From: Rhodococcus erythropolis NBRC 15567
GTDB taxonomy: Bacteria > Actinomycetota > Actinomycetes > Mycobacteriales > Mycobacteriaceae
Length of the DNA stretch: 64,000 bases
NCBI RefSeq assembly: GCF_001552595.1
Contig: NZ_BCRM01000009.1
Coordinates: forward strand, 173,976 to 237,975
Direction: 5' to 3'
The first letter of the stretch is position 1. Every line of letters starts with the position of its first letter. Positions 44,696 to 53,623 of the stretch are shown here, in pieces. Below the pieces are notes generated by a model. That model made no database searches, was not told the origin of the DNA, and saw only the letters and a list, made by a program, of their open reading frames with translations. The translations under genes were made by a program, and so were the position numbers.

Positions 44696-46438
44696 TTGAG
44701 TAAGCAGCAAGGTGCGCAGTTTCTCGGCCCGCAGCAGCGTGAAGCTGCTTGGGAACAGCTTCAGACCGAGCAATTCGACGTCGTCGTTGTCGGCGGCGGT
44801 GTTGTCGGTGTCGGAGCTGCGCTCGATGCGGCCACCCGCGGACTCAAGGTTGCGTTGGTCGAGGCCCGTGACTACGCATCCGGCACGTCCAGTCGCTCGT
44901 CGAAGATGTTCCACGGCGGTCTCCGCTATCTAGAGCAACTCGAATTCGGCCTCGTTCGTGAAGCATTGCGTGAGCGCGAACTCTCGCTGACCACGCTCGC
45001 TCCGCACCTGGTCAAGCCGCTGAAGTTCCTGTTCCCTCTGGCTCACCGAGTGTGGGAGCGCCCGTACATGGCGGCGGGAATCTTCCTCTACGACCGAATG
45101 GGCGGCGCAAAGTCGGTCCCCTCCCAGAAGCACTTGACGCGGGCGGGCGCACTACGCATGTCGCCGAGCCTCAAGCGCAGTTCGCTGACCGGTGGCATCC
45201 AGTACTACGACACCGTCGTCGACGACGCTCGGCACACCATGACCGTCGCACGGACCGCTGCACACTACGGCGCAGTCGTCCGAACGTCGACGCAGGTAGT
45301 CGGCTTTCTGCGGGAAGCGGATCGGGTCTCGGGAGTTCGTGTTCGCGACTGCGAAGACGGCCGTACCGCCGAGGTCAAGGGTCACGTCGTCATCAATGCG
45401 ACCGGTGTCTGGACGGACGAGATCCAAGCGCTCTCACGTCAGCGCGGACGGTTCCGGGTGCGAGCGTCGAAGGGCGTACACATCGTCGTCCCGCGCGATC
45501 GCATCGTCAGTGAAGCCGCCATCATCCTGCGTACCGAGAAGTCGGTGCTGTTCGTCATTCCGTGGGGCAGTCACTGGATCATCGGCACCACTGATACCGA
45601 CTGGAACCTGGATCTCGCACATCCGGCGGCAACCAAAGCAGATATCGACTACATCCTCGGCCACGTGAACTCCGTCCTGGTCACGCCGCTGACGCACGCC
45701 GACATCGACGGTGTGTACGCCGGTCTGCGTCCGCTGCTTGCCGGTGAAAGCGACGAGACGTCGAAGCTCTCGCGCGAGCACGCCGTTGCCCGTGTGGCTC
45801 CAGGTCTGGTCGCCATCGCCGGCGGAAAGTACACGACGTATCGGGTCATGGCGGAAGACGCCGTCGACGTCGCAGCAGAAGACATTCCGGCGCGGGTTGC
45901 GTCGTCGATCACGGAGAAGGTACCGCTCGTCGGCGCCGACGGATACTTCGCGTTGATCAACCAGACCGTGCAACTGGGCGAGCAGTACGGCTTGCATCCG
46001 TATCGCGTCAAGCACCTGCTCGACCGCTACGGTTCGCTCATCACCGAGGTCCTCGAACTCGGCCGGCAGACACCGGAGTTGTTGCAGCCCATCACGGACG
46101 CGCCCGATTACCTTCAGGTCGAAGCTGTGTACGCCGCCGCGGCCGAGGGGGCACTGCACCTCGACGACATCCTCGCCCGCCGTACGCGTATCGCAATCGA
46201 ATATCCGCATCGTGGTGTCAACTGCGCACAGCAGGTGGCCGGATTGGTTGCCCCGATTCTCGGTTGGGATGCCGCCACCGTCGAACGCGAGGTCGACACG
46301 TACCGAGCGCGTGTCGAAGCGGAGATCGAGTCTCAGACCCAGCCGGACGACGAGTCGGCCGACGCATTGCGCGCCGCAGCGCCGGAGTCGCGGGCCGAGA
46401 TCCTCGAGCCCGTCGTCGTGGTGCCGGATCGGGTCTGA
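44696..46438 (+). CDS. glpD: Aerobic glycerol-3-phosphate dehydrogenase (GlpD2-like)
   Basis: The 580-residue flavoprotein has the FAD motif VVVGGGVVGVGAALDAATRG, then SSRSSKMFHGGLRYLEQ, FVIPWGSHWIIGTTDTDW and GGKYTTYRVMAEDAVD, all canonical for GlpD. It oxidises glycerol-3-phosphate to dihydroxyacetone phosphate, giving electrons to menaquinone. The start is a TTG with GGAGACCGGG ahead. It pairs with glpK for glycerol use. In M. tuberculosis Rv3302c (glpD2) lies next to lpdA as recalled; here 5-7 kb of other genes intervenes. Confidence 0.95.
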   Translation: MSKQQGAQFLGPQQREAAWEQLQTEQFDVVVVGGGVVGVGAALDAATRGLKVALVEARDYASGTSSRSSKMFHGGLRYLEQLEFGLVREALRERELSLTTLAPHLVKPLKFLFPLAHRVWERPYMAAGIFLYDRMGGAKSVPSQKHLTRAGALRMSPSLKRSSLTGGIQYYDTVVDDARHTMTVARTAAHYGAVVRTSTQVVGFLREADRVSGVRVRDCEDGRTAEVKGHVVINATGVWTDEIQALSRQRGRFRVRASKGVHIVVPRDRIVSEAAIILRTEKSVLFVIPWGSHWIIGTTDTDWNLDLAHPAATKADIDYILGHVNSVLVTPLTHADIDGVYAGLRPLLAGESDETSKLSREHAVARVAPGLVAIAGGKYTTYRVMAEDAVDVAAEDIPARVASSITEKVPLVGADGYFALINQTVQLGEQYGLHPYRVKHLLDRYGSLITEVLELGRQTPELLQPITDAPDYLQVEAVYAAAAEGALHLDDILARRTRIAIEYPHRGVNCAQQVAGLVAPILGWDAATVEREVDTYRARVEAEIESQTQPDDESADALRAAAPESRAEILEPVVVVPDRV

Positions 46439-46448
46439 GTCGCCTGTC

Positions 46449-46473
46449 GTTTGTTCTCGGTCTGTCGCGGGTA
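46449..46473 (+). promoter_or_regulatory. Possible SigF/SigB-type promoter
   Basis: GTTT (46449-46452), a 16-base spacer and GGGTA (46469-46473) fit the general-stress sigma consensus GTTT-N(14-16)-GGGTA. It lies 65 bases before the start of the hypothetical gene at 46538. Two short boxes occur by chance fairly often, so this is suggestive only. Confidence 0.35.
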
Positions 46474-46537
46474 GGCGGATGGCGAATCACCACCCGTGTC
46501 AGCACAGACCGGTCGAGCGTCACCCAGGAGGATCTCA

Positions 46538-47080
46538 ATGTTCGGTAATCGGTCGCGATCTGCTGAGGAACACATAGCTACCGGCTATCTGGTCACTCAC
46601 CTGTGCGGGGCGATGGTGGGGCTGCAACTCTCGCGGTCACTCTCGGACTCGTACGGCGCCTGGGCCGACGGTGAGCTGGATTCGTTGCCGGGTGAGCTCG
46701 AGTACGAGATCGAGCAGCTGCTGCAACTTATCGAGGACACCCAGGGCATATCTCTGCCGCGGTACTCCAAGATCGACGCGACGGTCAATCGGATCAGACG
46801 TCTCGTCCATGTCGACGCCATCTGGCGTAATCGCCTCGTGAAGTTGGCAACGCTCGAGATCATGCGGACCGCGCTGTGCGGCAAGAGTGCGATGTGGGAG
46901 GTCCTGCGAGACATTCCGGCCGGGGAGACCGAGGAGCAGTATCGCGAACTCAACGACCTGGTGTCCAAGCAGATCACCACGGTCACGGCGCTGCATCACC
47001 GCGCAGCTACGGAGGCTTTCCAGGGGACGGACGGGCGGGAATCGGCGAGCGGCGGCGACCCCATCAGGTCGAGTAAGTAA
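46538..47080 (+). CDS. Conserved hypothetical protein, helical
   Basis: The 180-residue soluble protein is predicted mostly helical, with an acidic region (YEIEQLLQLIEDTQG), a central IDATVNRIRRLVHVDAIWRNRLV and a closing disordered Gly/Ser tail. It has a strong ribosome site (AGGAGG) seven bases before the ATG. A stress-type promoter may precede it, and a GAF-ANTAR gene follows on the same strand. I do not recognise the family. Confidence 0.6.
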   Translation: MFGNRSRSAEEHIATGYLVTHLCGAMVGLQLSRSLSDSYGAWADGELDSLPGELEYEIEQLLQLIEDTQGISLPRYSKIDATVNRIRRLVHVDAIWRNRLVKLATLEIMRTALCGKSAMWEVLRDIPAGETEEQYRELNDLVSKQITTVTALHHRAATEAFQGTDGRESASGGDPIRSSK

Positions 47081-47086
47081 GGTTTG

Positions 47087-47117
47087 TACCGTTCGATGAA
47101 GAATTCGATGAACGGTA
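47087..47117. promoter_or_regulatory. Inverted repeat upstream of the GAF-ANTAR gene
   Basis: TACCGTTC (47087-47094) and GAACGGTA (47110-47117) are perfectly complementary with a 15-base spacer that itself contains GAA/TTC symmetry. It ends 13 bases before the GAF-ANTAR start. It could be an operator, a terminator of the preceding gene or an ANTAR-bound RNA hairpin. Confidence 0.4.
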
Positions 47118-47130
47118 GACCCCGAGGTGT

Positions 47131-47847
47131 ATGGAGATGGCTGAGCGCGACCAAGCACTGACAGAACCCAAGGCAGTGTTCGCGGCGTTGGCGGAGATCC
47201 TCTACTCCGCGGCAGACAGCGCCGAGGTGTACTCCGCGATCTGTTCGGCGGCTGTCGAGTTGATTCCCGGTTGCGACCACGCAAGTCTGATGCTGCGACG
47301 TGGAAACACCAACGTCACCGTAGCGGCGAGCGACGAGATCGCCGATTATGCAGACGATCTCGAGCGTGCCACCGGTGAGGGGCCGTGCATCGATGCCCTC
47401 GATACGGAGGCGCCGCAACTCGAGTCGGACCTTCGCACCCCGAATCAGTGGCCCGAGTTCGCTCGGAAAGTCGTGGCGGAGACACCCATTCGCGGATCGA
47501 TGGGGTTCCGGCTGATGGTCGATCGTCAGAAGTTCGGTGCCCTCAACCTCTTCTCGGACACTCCGGGGGCTTTCACCGAAACCGTTGCCGACCACGCGAT
47601 CATGTTGGCGTCATTTGCATCCGTGGCCGTCACTGCGCTGACGCGAGGCGAGGACGCCGACTCGCTGCGGCGTGGTCTGGCAAGCAGCCGCGAAATCGGT
47701 CAGGCCGTCGGTCTGCTGATGGCACTGCATCGTGTGTCCGACGACGAGGCCTTCGACATTCTGGTGCGAACCTCACAGAACATGAACGTCAAGATCGCCG
47801 AATTGGCGCGCAAGGTCATCGTCCAGCATCGTTCGACTCTGGACTGA
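47131..47847 (+). CDS. GAF-ANTAR domain regulator
   Basis: The 238-residue protein has an N-terminal GAF sensor (about residues 15-160: GCDHASLMLRR, ATGEGPCIDAL, SMGFRLMVDRQKFGALNLFS). A C-terminal ANTAR domain follows (about 175-235: LASSREIGQAVGLLMALHRVSDDEAF). ANTAR proteins bind tandem RNA hairpins and prevent transcription termination. The inverted repeat just upstream suggests it may act on its own transcript. The last 32 bases overlap the convergent LysR gene. Confidence 0.87.
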   Translation: MEMAERDQALTEPKAVFAALAEILYSAADSAEVYSAICSAAVELIPGCDHASLMLRRGNTNVTVAASDEIADYADDLERATGEGPCIDALDTEAPQLESDLRTPNQWPEFARKVVAETPIRGSMGFRLMVDRQKFGALNLFSDTPGAFTETVADHAIMLASFASVAVTALTRGEDADSLRRGLASSREIGQAVGLLMALHRVSDDEAFDILVRTSQNMNVKIAELARKVIVQHRSTLD

Positions 47848-48763
47848 GCGCTTCGTTCGTTCCGGGAGCGCCGAGGAGTTGAGATCGCTTGCGATCCACC
47901 GTCTCTCGAAGAGCTGTCACCACCGCTGCGACCTCCGGGCGTCGCAAGGATTCCGAACGGGCCACCAACCAGTACGAAAGTCTGACTTCGATGTGAGCCG
48001 GTAGAACGCGAATCAAATCGTCGTGCTGCTCGGCCATGAAACAGGGGAGAAGGCCGATGCCGGCACCCGCGCGCGTTGCCTCGATGTGGACGAACACGTT
48101 GGTGGACGTGACGGCCTCGCGCATGGAAACCGTGAGCTTGCGAGCCAGATCGAGTTCGTCGACCTGCAGCATCGAGTCGATGAAATACACGAGCGAGTGT
48201 TCGGCCAGATCTTCGGCATTTTCGGGAACAGCATTCTGCCGTAGATACTCTCGGGAGGCGTACAAACCCAGCGCGTAGTCGGCCAGATGGACTGCTTCGG
48301 CGCGGTGAACGTGAGGCTTGCCGACCACAACCTCGATGTCGAGGCCCGAGCGAATCTGCGACGCCTTTCTGGTTGCGACAACAATCTCGACGCTGACGCG
48401 GGGATGGCGTCTGCGAACCGCGGCGCCGGCGGGCGCCGCGATGTATGCGCTGAATCCGTCGGTCGCCGAGACTCGCACGACGCCGTCGAGTTGCTGCTGA
48501 CCGGTGGAGTCGAGCGCCAGTTCGTTCACCGCGGCCTCGATGCGCTCGGCCGCGCTGAGGGCTTGTCTGCCCAGGTCGGTCAGCTCCCAGCCGCCGGACG
48601 AGCGAACCAGGACACGGCCGCCGAGACACTTCTCGAGCGAGGAAATGCGGCGCGAGATGGTGGTGTGATTGAGGCCGAGGTCGTCGGCGGCGGTGTTGAA
48701 GCGACCGGTGCGACCGACCGCGAGAAGCACCAGTAGGTCGTCCGGGCTCAGTCCGAGAGTCAT
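47816..48763 (-). CDS. LysR family transcriptional regulator
   Basis: The 315-residue regulator has a LysR helix-turn-helix (LLVLLAVGRTGRFNTAADDL, LNHTTISRRISSLEKCLGG) and an effector-binding domain. The ATG at 48763 is chosen because the HTH starts eight residues later; upstream in-frame starts add only 20 residues. It is divergent from the MHS transporter and 3-hydroxybutyrate dehydrogenase pair and probably regulates it. A short palindrome lies between. Confidence 0.87.
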   Translation of the reverse strand: MTLGLSPDDLLVLLAVGRTGRFNTAADDLGLNHTTISRRISSLEKCLGGRVLVRSSGGWELTDLGRQALSAAERIEAAVNELALDSTGQQQLDGVVRVSATDGFSAYIAAPAGAAVRRRHPRVSVEIVVATRKASQIRSGLDIEVVVGKPHVHRAEAVHLADYALGLYASREYLRQNAVPENAEDLAEHSLVYFIDSMLQVDELDLARKLTVSMREAVTSTNVFVHIEATRAGAGIGLLPCFMAEQHDDLIRVLPAHIEVRLSYWLVARSESLRRPEVAAVVTALRETVDRKRSQLLGAPGTNEALSPESNDAGR

Positions 48764-48775
48764 ATCTGCATTTTT

Positions 48776-48790
48776 GCACCTATATGGTGC
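48776..48790. promoter_or_regulatory. Candidate LysR binding site
   Basis: GCACCTATATGGTGC is an exact 5-base inverted repeat with a 5-base centre. It starts 13 bases upstream of the LysR start codon and faces the MHS transporter promoter, a usual place for an autoregulatory LysR site. Confidence 0.45.
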
Positions 48791-48916
48791 GAGATTTGTC
48801 ATTGTCGTGCCATCAATCTGCACTGATACTCATCGAGTCACAAAAAATGTGCGAGCGGTCACATTCCTGATCGTGAAGAGCAGGCGAATCGCGAACTGAA
48901 GACGAGGGAGTCCACG

Positions 48917-50293
48917 ATGAGCGTCGACAACATGCCGAAACCCGAGAGCCAAGCCCCACCATCGGGGCTGAAGAAGGTGGTCGGCGCCTCGATGGCGGGC
49001 ACCGTGGTCGAGTGGTACGAGTTCTTTCTGTACGGCACGGCGGCCACGCTGGTCTTCAGCAAGGTCTTCTTCCCCGGCGGCGGCAACGAGCTGGATGCGA
49101 TCATCGCGGCTTTCATCACCTACGCCGTCGGATTCGCCGCCCGGCCACTCGGCGGAATCGTCTTCGGATACTTCGGAGACAAATTCGGCCGAAAGCAGTT
49201 GCTGCAGTTCAGTTTGCTGTTGGTCGGCGCCGCAACGTTCTTGATGGGCTGCCTGCCTACCTACGGTCAGATCGGCTACTGGGCGCCGGCAATGCTGGTC
49301 ACGCTGCGCTTCATCCAAGGATTCGCGGTCGGCGGCGAATGGGGTGGGGCGGTACTCCTGGTCGCCGAGCACAGCCCGAATCGATCGCGCGGATTCTGGT
49401 CGTCGTGGCCTCAGGCCGGCGTGCCGATGGGCAACCTGGTGGCGACGGTCGTGCTGTTGATCCTGACGTCGACGCTCTCGGACGAATCCTTCATGAGTTG
49501 GGGCTGGCGCGTTGCCTTCTGGCTCTCCGCGGTGATCGTTCTGGTCGGGTACTACGTTCGGACCAAGGTCACCGATGCTCCCATTTTCATTGCGGCGCAG
49601 AAGGAAGCAGAACTGGTCAAGGCAACCTCGTACAGCGTTTTCGAGGTCGTCAAGCGTTACCCGCGCGGAGTGTTGACCGCGATGGGGCTGCGTTTCGCCG
49701 AAAACGTCATGTACTACCTCGTGGTGACCTTCTCGATCACTTACCTCAAGGTCGTCGTTCATGCGGACACGGCGCACATCCTCTGGTGGATGCTGATGGC
49801 ACATGCCGTGCACTTCGCAGTGATTCCGTTGTTAGGCAAACTGTCCGACACGATCGGTCGACGCCCGGTGTACATGATCGGCGCCGTCACCGCCGGAACG
49901 TGGGGATTCTTCGCCTTCCCGATGATGAACAGCGGGCACAATGCAGTCATCTTGTCGGCAATCATCATCGGGCTCGTGTTCCACGCGTTCATGTACGCAG
50001 GCCAACCCGCGATCATGGCCGAGATGTTCCCGACTCGGATGCGCTACTCCGGTGTCTCCCTGGGTTATCAGGTCACGTCCATCGTGGCGGGTTCACTGGC
50101 TCCGATCATCGCGACCGGATTGCTGAGCAAGTTCGACTCCTCGGTCCCCATCGCGATCTATCTCCTGCTGGCATCCCTGGTCACCATCGTTGCAGTCATT
50201 TTCGCGCGGGAGACCAAGGGAATCTCGCTCGAGTCCGTCGACGCCGCTGACGCCCGTGTTCTCGCCGACGAGCGGGCCGGTGTGTCTGTATGA
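48917..50293 (+). CDS. MFS transporter, MHS family, probable 3-hydroxybutyrate or related acid uptake
   Basis: The 458-residue, 12-helix protein has GTVVEWYEFFLYGTAATLVF, FGRKQLLQFSLLLVGA and VGGEWGGAVLLVAEHSP, the MHS family signatures. It should import a short organic acid with protons. GAGGGA lies ahead of the ATG. It overlaps the 3-hydroxybutyrate dehydrogenase start by four bases (ATGA), which suggests its cargo is 3-hydroxybutyrate or a relative. Confidence 0.87.
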   Translation: MSVDNMPKPESQAPPSGLKKVVGASMAGTVVEWYEFFLYGTAATLVFSKVFFPGGGNELDAIIAAFITYAVGFAARPLGGIVFGYFGDKFGRKQLLQFSLLLVGAATFLMGCLPTYGQIGYWAPAMLVTLRFIQGFAVGGEWGGAVLLVAEHSPNRSRGFWSSWPQAGVPMGNLVATVVLLILTSTLSDESFMSWGWRVAFWLSAVIVLVGYYVRTKVTDAPIFIAAQKEAELVKATSYSVFEVVKRYPRGVLTAMGLRFAENVMYYLVVTFSITYLKVVVHADTAHILWWMLMAHAVHFAVIPLLGKLSDTIGRRPVYMIGAVTAGTWGFFAFPMMNSGHNAVILSAIIIGLVFHAFMYAGQPAIMAEMFPTRMRYSGVSLGYQVTSIVAGSLAPIIATGLLSKFDSSVPIAIYLLLASLVTIVAVIFARETKGISLESVDAADARVLADERAGVSV

Positions 50294-51033
50294 CGCTGAC
50301 CGGAAAGTCTGCTCTGGTCACCGGTGGTGCCAGCGGGATCGGCGAGGCGTGTGCTCGACTCCTCGCCGCCCGCGGCGCGCACGTGACCGTCGCCGATCTC
50401 GACGACGTCGCCGCGAAGTCGCTGGCCGAGGAGATCGACGGCACTGCATGGGCCGTCGATCTCCTCGACACCGACCAACTCGTGGATCTGTCACTCGAGA
50501 CGGACATACTCGTCAACAACGCCGGCATACAACGGGTCAGTCCTATCGAGGATTTCGACGTCGAGGACTTCCGGAAGATTCAGCGCCTCATGGTCGAAGC
50601 GCCATTCCTCCTCGCTCGGGCCGCCCTGCCGTACATGTACCGCAACAGTTTCGGTCGCATCGTGAACATTTCCTCGGTCCACGGGCTCCGCGCTTCGGCA
50701 TTCAAGAGTGCATACGTCACGGCTAAGCACGGACTCGAAGGACTGTCGAAAGTTGTTGCGCTCGAAGGCGCCTCACACGGTGTCACCAGCAACTGCGTCA
50801 ATCCGGGCTATGTCCTGACGCCACTGGTGCGATCCCAGATCTCCGACCAGGCAAAGGTTCACGGAATCAGTGAATCCGAGGTTGTCGAAAAGGTGATGCT
50901 CACCGAGAGCGCAATCAAACGGATGGTCGAGCCTGCGGAGGTGGCATCGCTGGTGGGCTGGTTGGCATCGACCGATGCGTCGATGGTGACGGGGGCGTCG
51001 TACACCATCGACGGAGGGTGGAGCGCCAGCTAG
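50290..51033 (+). CDS. 3-hydroxybutyrate dehydrogenase (SDR)
   Basis: The 247-residue SDR has TGGASGIG (cofactor loop), NNAG (76-79), S129/Y142/K146 as catalytic residues and the HGLRASAFKSAYVTAKHGLE segment that is characteristic of D-3-hydroxybutyrate dehydrogenases. It oxidises 3-hydroxybutyrate to acetoacetate with NAD. The start sits inside the transporter stop, so uptake and oxidation are produced together under the divergent LysR. A C-terminal MVEPAEVASLVGWLAS segment is typical of the group. Confidence 0.88.
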   Translation: MTLTGKSALVTGGASGIGEACARLLAARGAHVTVADLDDVAAKSLAEEIDGTAWAVDLLDTDQLVDLSLETDILVNNAGIQRVSPIEDFDVEDFRKIQRLMVEAPFLLARAALPYMYRNSFGRIVNISSVHGLRASAFKSAYVTAKHGLEGLSKVVALEGASHGVTSNCVNPGYVLTPLVRSQISDQAKVHGISESEVVEKVMLTESAIKRMVEPAEVASLVGWLASTDASMVTGASYTIDGGWSAS

Positions 51034-51055
51034 ACCACGCGAGCTGCTGGGTTTT

Positions 51056-51940
51056 TCACGCTTCGGGGATCTCGATTCCGAACTTCTCGCGAGTGATGAC
51101 CTCGGGTTCGGGACCACCGCGAACTCCGGTGTCGAGTGCGTCGATTGCGGAGAGTTCTTCGGCGGTGAGTTCGAAGTCGAACACGTCGAAGTTCTCCGCA
51201 ATGCGTGAGGGAGTCACCGACTTGGGGATCACCTGGCGGCCCTGCTGGAGGTGCCAGCGGAGCATCACCTGTGCGGGAGACTTGCCGTGAGAGGAAGCGA
51301 TAGCACCGATGGTGGCGTCCTCGAGGGTTGAGCCGTGAGAGCCGTCGCGATAGAACGTGATTCCGCCGATCGGTGACCATGCCTGAGACAGAATGCCGTG
51401 ATCGGCGTCGGCCTCGAGCAAGGTCGACTGCCTGAAGTATGGATGGACCTCGATCTGGTTGACCGCCGGCACTACGGACGTTGCGTCCAATAGTCGGGTG
51501 AGGTGATCCGGCATGAAGTTACTGACTCCGATGGCACGAACCTTGCCGTCTGCGAGAAGTGTTTCCAGGGCCTTGTATGCGTCAATGGTGCGCTCGAACT
51601 CGCTCGGCAACGCCTGGTGAAGGATGAGGAGGTCAAGTTGCTCGACTCCGAGTTTGCCTGCGCTCTTGTCGAAGGCGTGCAAGGTCTCGTCGTATCCGTA
51701 GTCGGTGATCCAGACTTTCGTTTCGACGAAGATCTCACCGCGATCGAGACCGGATCGCCGGATCGCCTCGCCGACACCCTTCTCGTTGCCGTAGGCCGCA
51801 GCCGTATCGATATGGCGATAACCCACCGACAGCGCGGACTCGACTGCGGCGACAGTTTCGTCCGGCGGGGTCTGGTAGACGCCGAAGCCCAGCGCGGGGA
51901 TGTCGACGCCGTTGTTCAGTTTCAGGCTCGGGATGCTCAT
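51056..51940 (-). CDS. Aldo/keto reductase
   Basis: The 294-residue TIM-barrel oxidoreductase has the catalytic set IDTAAAYGNEKGVGEAI (Asp/Tyr), ETKVWI (Lys), and LILHQALPSEF (His). GVSNF, HPYFRQ and IPKSVTPSRIAENF form the NADP site. It resembles 2,5-diketo-D-gluconate reductase-type enzymes. It reduces aldehydes or ketones of sugars or steroids. It stands alone between convergent bdh and a membrane-protein gene; the cellular substrate is not evident. Confidence 0.88.
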   Translation of the reverse strand: MSIPSLKLNNGVDIPALGFGVYQTPPDETVAAVESALSVGYRHIDTAAAYGNEKGVGEAIRRSGLDRGEIFVETKVWITDYGYDETLHAFDKSAGKLGVEQLDLLILHQALPSEFERTIDAYKALETLLADGKVRAIGVSNFMPDHLTRLLDATSVVPAVNQIEVHPYFRQSTLLEADADHGILSQAWSPIGGITFYRDGSHGSTLEDATIGAIASSHGKSPAQVMLRWHLQQGRQVIPKSVTPSRIAENFDVFDFELTAEELSAIDALDTGVRGGPEPEVITREKFGIEIPEA

Positions 51941-52040
51941 GTCGTCCACGGTAGCGGCGGCCACTGGTTCGGTGGGAGTGACTGCTCAGCCGGGTAACGG
52001 CAGTACCCCTTCAGGCCTGGCAATTTGCACTTGTGGCTCG

Positions 52041-52577
52041 TCAATGAGTGAGCACTATCTTCAAGCCGACTATGAGGGTGGCGACGGCAGCGAGGCCGAA
52101 GGCTGCCAGATGTGTGTTCGTGCTGACTTTCTCGCCGTGAAGACGGCTGATCACGTAACTGGTGGATCCGATGCGCAGGATCAAGACGATTTCCGCGATC
52201 AACTGCGCCGTCCGTGGTTCCAGGAAGTTGAACCACGCCGTCGCGAGAATGGCGACAGGAACAACCGCGGAGGTGAGGATCGGGACAGAATCGCGCAGCG
52301 AGTCGATTCTCTCCGCGGTGGTGAGACGGCGGTCGTTGCGAATGCTCTCGCCGACGCTCTCGGCAAATGTGTGGGCGATGTACGTCGACAATGCCGTGCC
52401 GACCACAATCGCGGCGCCCAGCGATTCCTGAGATTTCGTCACCGGGACGAGTGCGGCGAGGACAAGAATGTTGCCGTAGATGTACGCGGTGGTTCTCGCC
52501 GCCACACGTTCTTGTCCCAGCGGCGCACCGTGAGACGTGATCGGCCGGTTCAGCAGTGTTCGCAGGTCCCACTCCAT
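52041..52577 (-). CDS. Integral membrane protein, unknown function
   Basis: The 178-residue protein has about five hydrophobic segments (near residues 30-47, 53-76, 93-115, 122-142 and 155-175), with a charged loop RNDRRLTTAERIDSLRD. I do not recognise the family, and no catalytic motif is seen. It lies in front of an aldo/keto reductase and behind the MpaB-type oxygenase on the same strand, with 17 bases separating it from the oxygenase stop. Co-transcription with the oxygenase is likely. Confidence 0.6.
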   Translation of the reverse strand: MEWDLRTLLNRPITSHGAPLGQERVAARTTAYIYGNILVLAALVPVTKSQESLGAAIVVGTALSTYIAHTFAESVGESIRNDRRLTTAERIDSLRDSVPILTSAVVPVAILATAWFNFLEPRTAQLIAEIVLILRIGSTSYVISRLHGEKVSTNTHLAAFGLAAVATLIVGLKIVLTH

Positions 52578-52594
52578 GTTCAGAGCATGGCAGA

Positions 52595-53536
52595 TCAGAC
52601 CCTCGGGCTGTAGTGCATCGGATTATCTCGCTGCTCGAGCGGAGGTAGATTGCGCGCCGGTGTGTGGACCAGTGGTGCCCCGGCGGGAATTCTGCCGCTG
52701 GCTCGGTCCCATCCCGCGCGAGCGCGCGGTTGATACCGGTATCGCCACGGCACCAGGCGGAAGACGGCGTTGACGGTGCGGCCGACAGCGTTGTGAATTT
52801 TCTGATCGCGACTGGTCCACGAGTAGCCGAGAAGGTCGCGAACCGGTTGGTCGTACATGCCCACTGTCAGCCACACGAATCCGCGGGCGAGGGGAATCCG
52901 CGTGAGCCGCCACAACGGATCGGGTAGCCACGTCATGTACGGGGGCTTTCCCAGCCCCGACAAATCCAAGACGTCGCGGGTCGCTTTGTTGTCTTCGAGT
53001 ACGTTGCGGCACATGTGGTCCCAATACTCCTGAAATGCCTCCCAGGTTTCGGGAACCGGGCGCATGCTCATCCCGTACAGGCGGTACCACTGAATGTGCT
53101 CGGTGAAGAGTTGTCGTTTCTGGGCCTCGGTCAGGCCACCGGAGAAGTTCTCGGCGGTGACGATGGTGCCCATGAAGAATGTCGCGTGCGCCCAGTAGAA
53201 GGTGTCGGGATCAAGTGCGTGGTACCGGCGTCCCAGCTTGTCGATGCCCTTGATCCGTGTGTGATAGCCACGGACTTCTTCGGCTGTCTGCTGCGCGCGA
53301 TCGCCGTCGAAGACCACGCCGGCAATGGGATACAGCGAGCGGTACAGCCGTTCCCAGCGCTCGTCGAAGAACTGCGAGTGCTCCTCGACCCCGGCGCCGA
53401 GACCAGGGTGCATGTTTTGCATCGAACCTGCCCAGACACCTTGGAGCATCCCGCGCCAGTCGCCGAAATACTTCCAGGTCAGGGAATCCGGACCGAGGGG
53501 AACCGGGGTGCTGCTGTCGCCAAGTTGACTACGCAT
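52595..53536 (-). CDS. MpaB-family oxygenase (DUF2236, Lcp-related)
   Basis: The 313-residue all-helical protein has the DUF2236/MpaB pattern. DSLTWKYFGDWRGMLQG comes at the start, a mid-protein helix set has RGYHTRIKGIDKLG and YWAHATFFMG, and MRPVPETWEAFQEYWDHM follows. In the family, histidines of such helices hold a haem, as in latex-clearing oxygenase. Actinobacteria carry many copies whose substrates are unknown. The ATG at 53536 is used. It is divergent from a TetR gene across 87 bases, so that regulator may control it. Confidence 0.78.
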   Translation of the reverse strand: MRSQLGDSSTPVPLGPDSLTWKYFGDWRGMLQGVWAGSMQNMHPGLGAGVEEHSQFFDERWERLYRSLYPIAGVVFDGDRAQQTAEEVRGYHTRIKGIDKLGRRYHALDPDTFYWAHATFFMGTIVTAENFSGGLTEAQKRQLFTEHIQWYRLYGMSMRPVPETWEAFQEYWDHMCRNVLEDNKATRDVLDLSGLGKPPYMTWLPDPLWRLTRIPLARGFVWLTVGMYDQPVRDLLGYSWTSRDQKIHNAVGRTVNAVFRLVPWRYRYQPRARAGWDRASGRIPAGAPLVHTPARNLPPLEQRDNPMHYSPRV

Positions 53537-53623
53537 GTTGTCAGATTAGGATCGACAACAGCGGTAGTCAAGGATCGAATACCGGGTGCATTGAAGAACA
53601 AGTGTCGGCGAAGTGGGGAAGTT

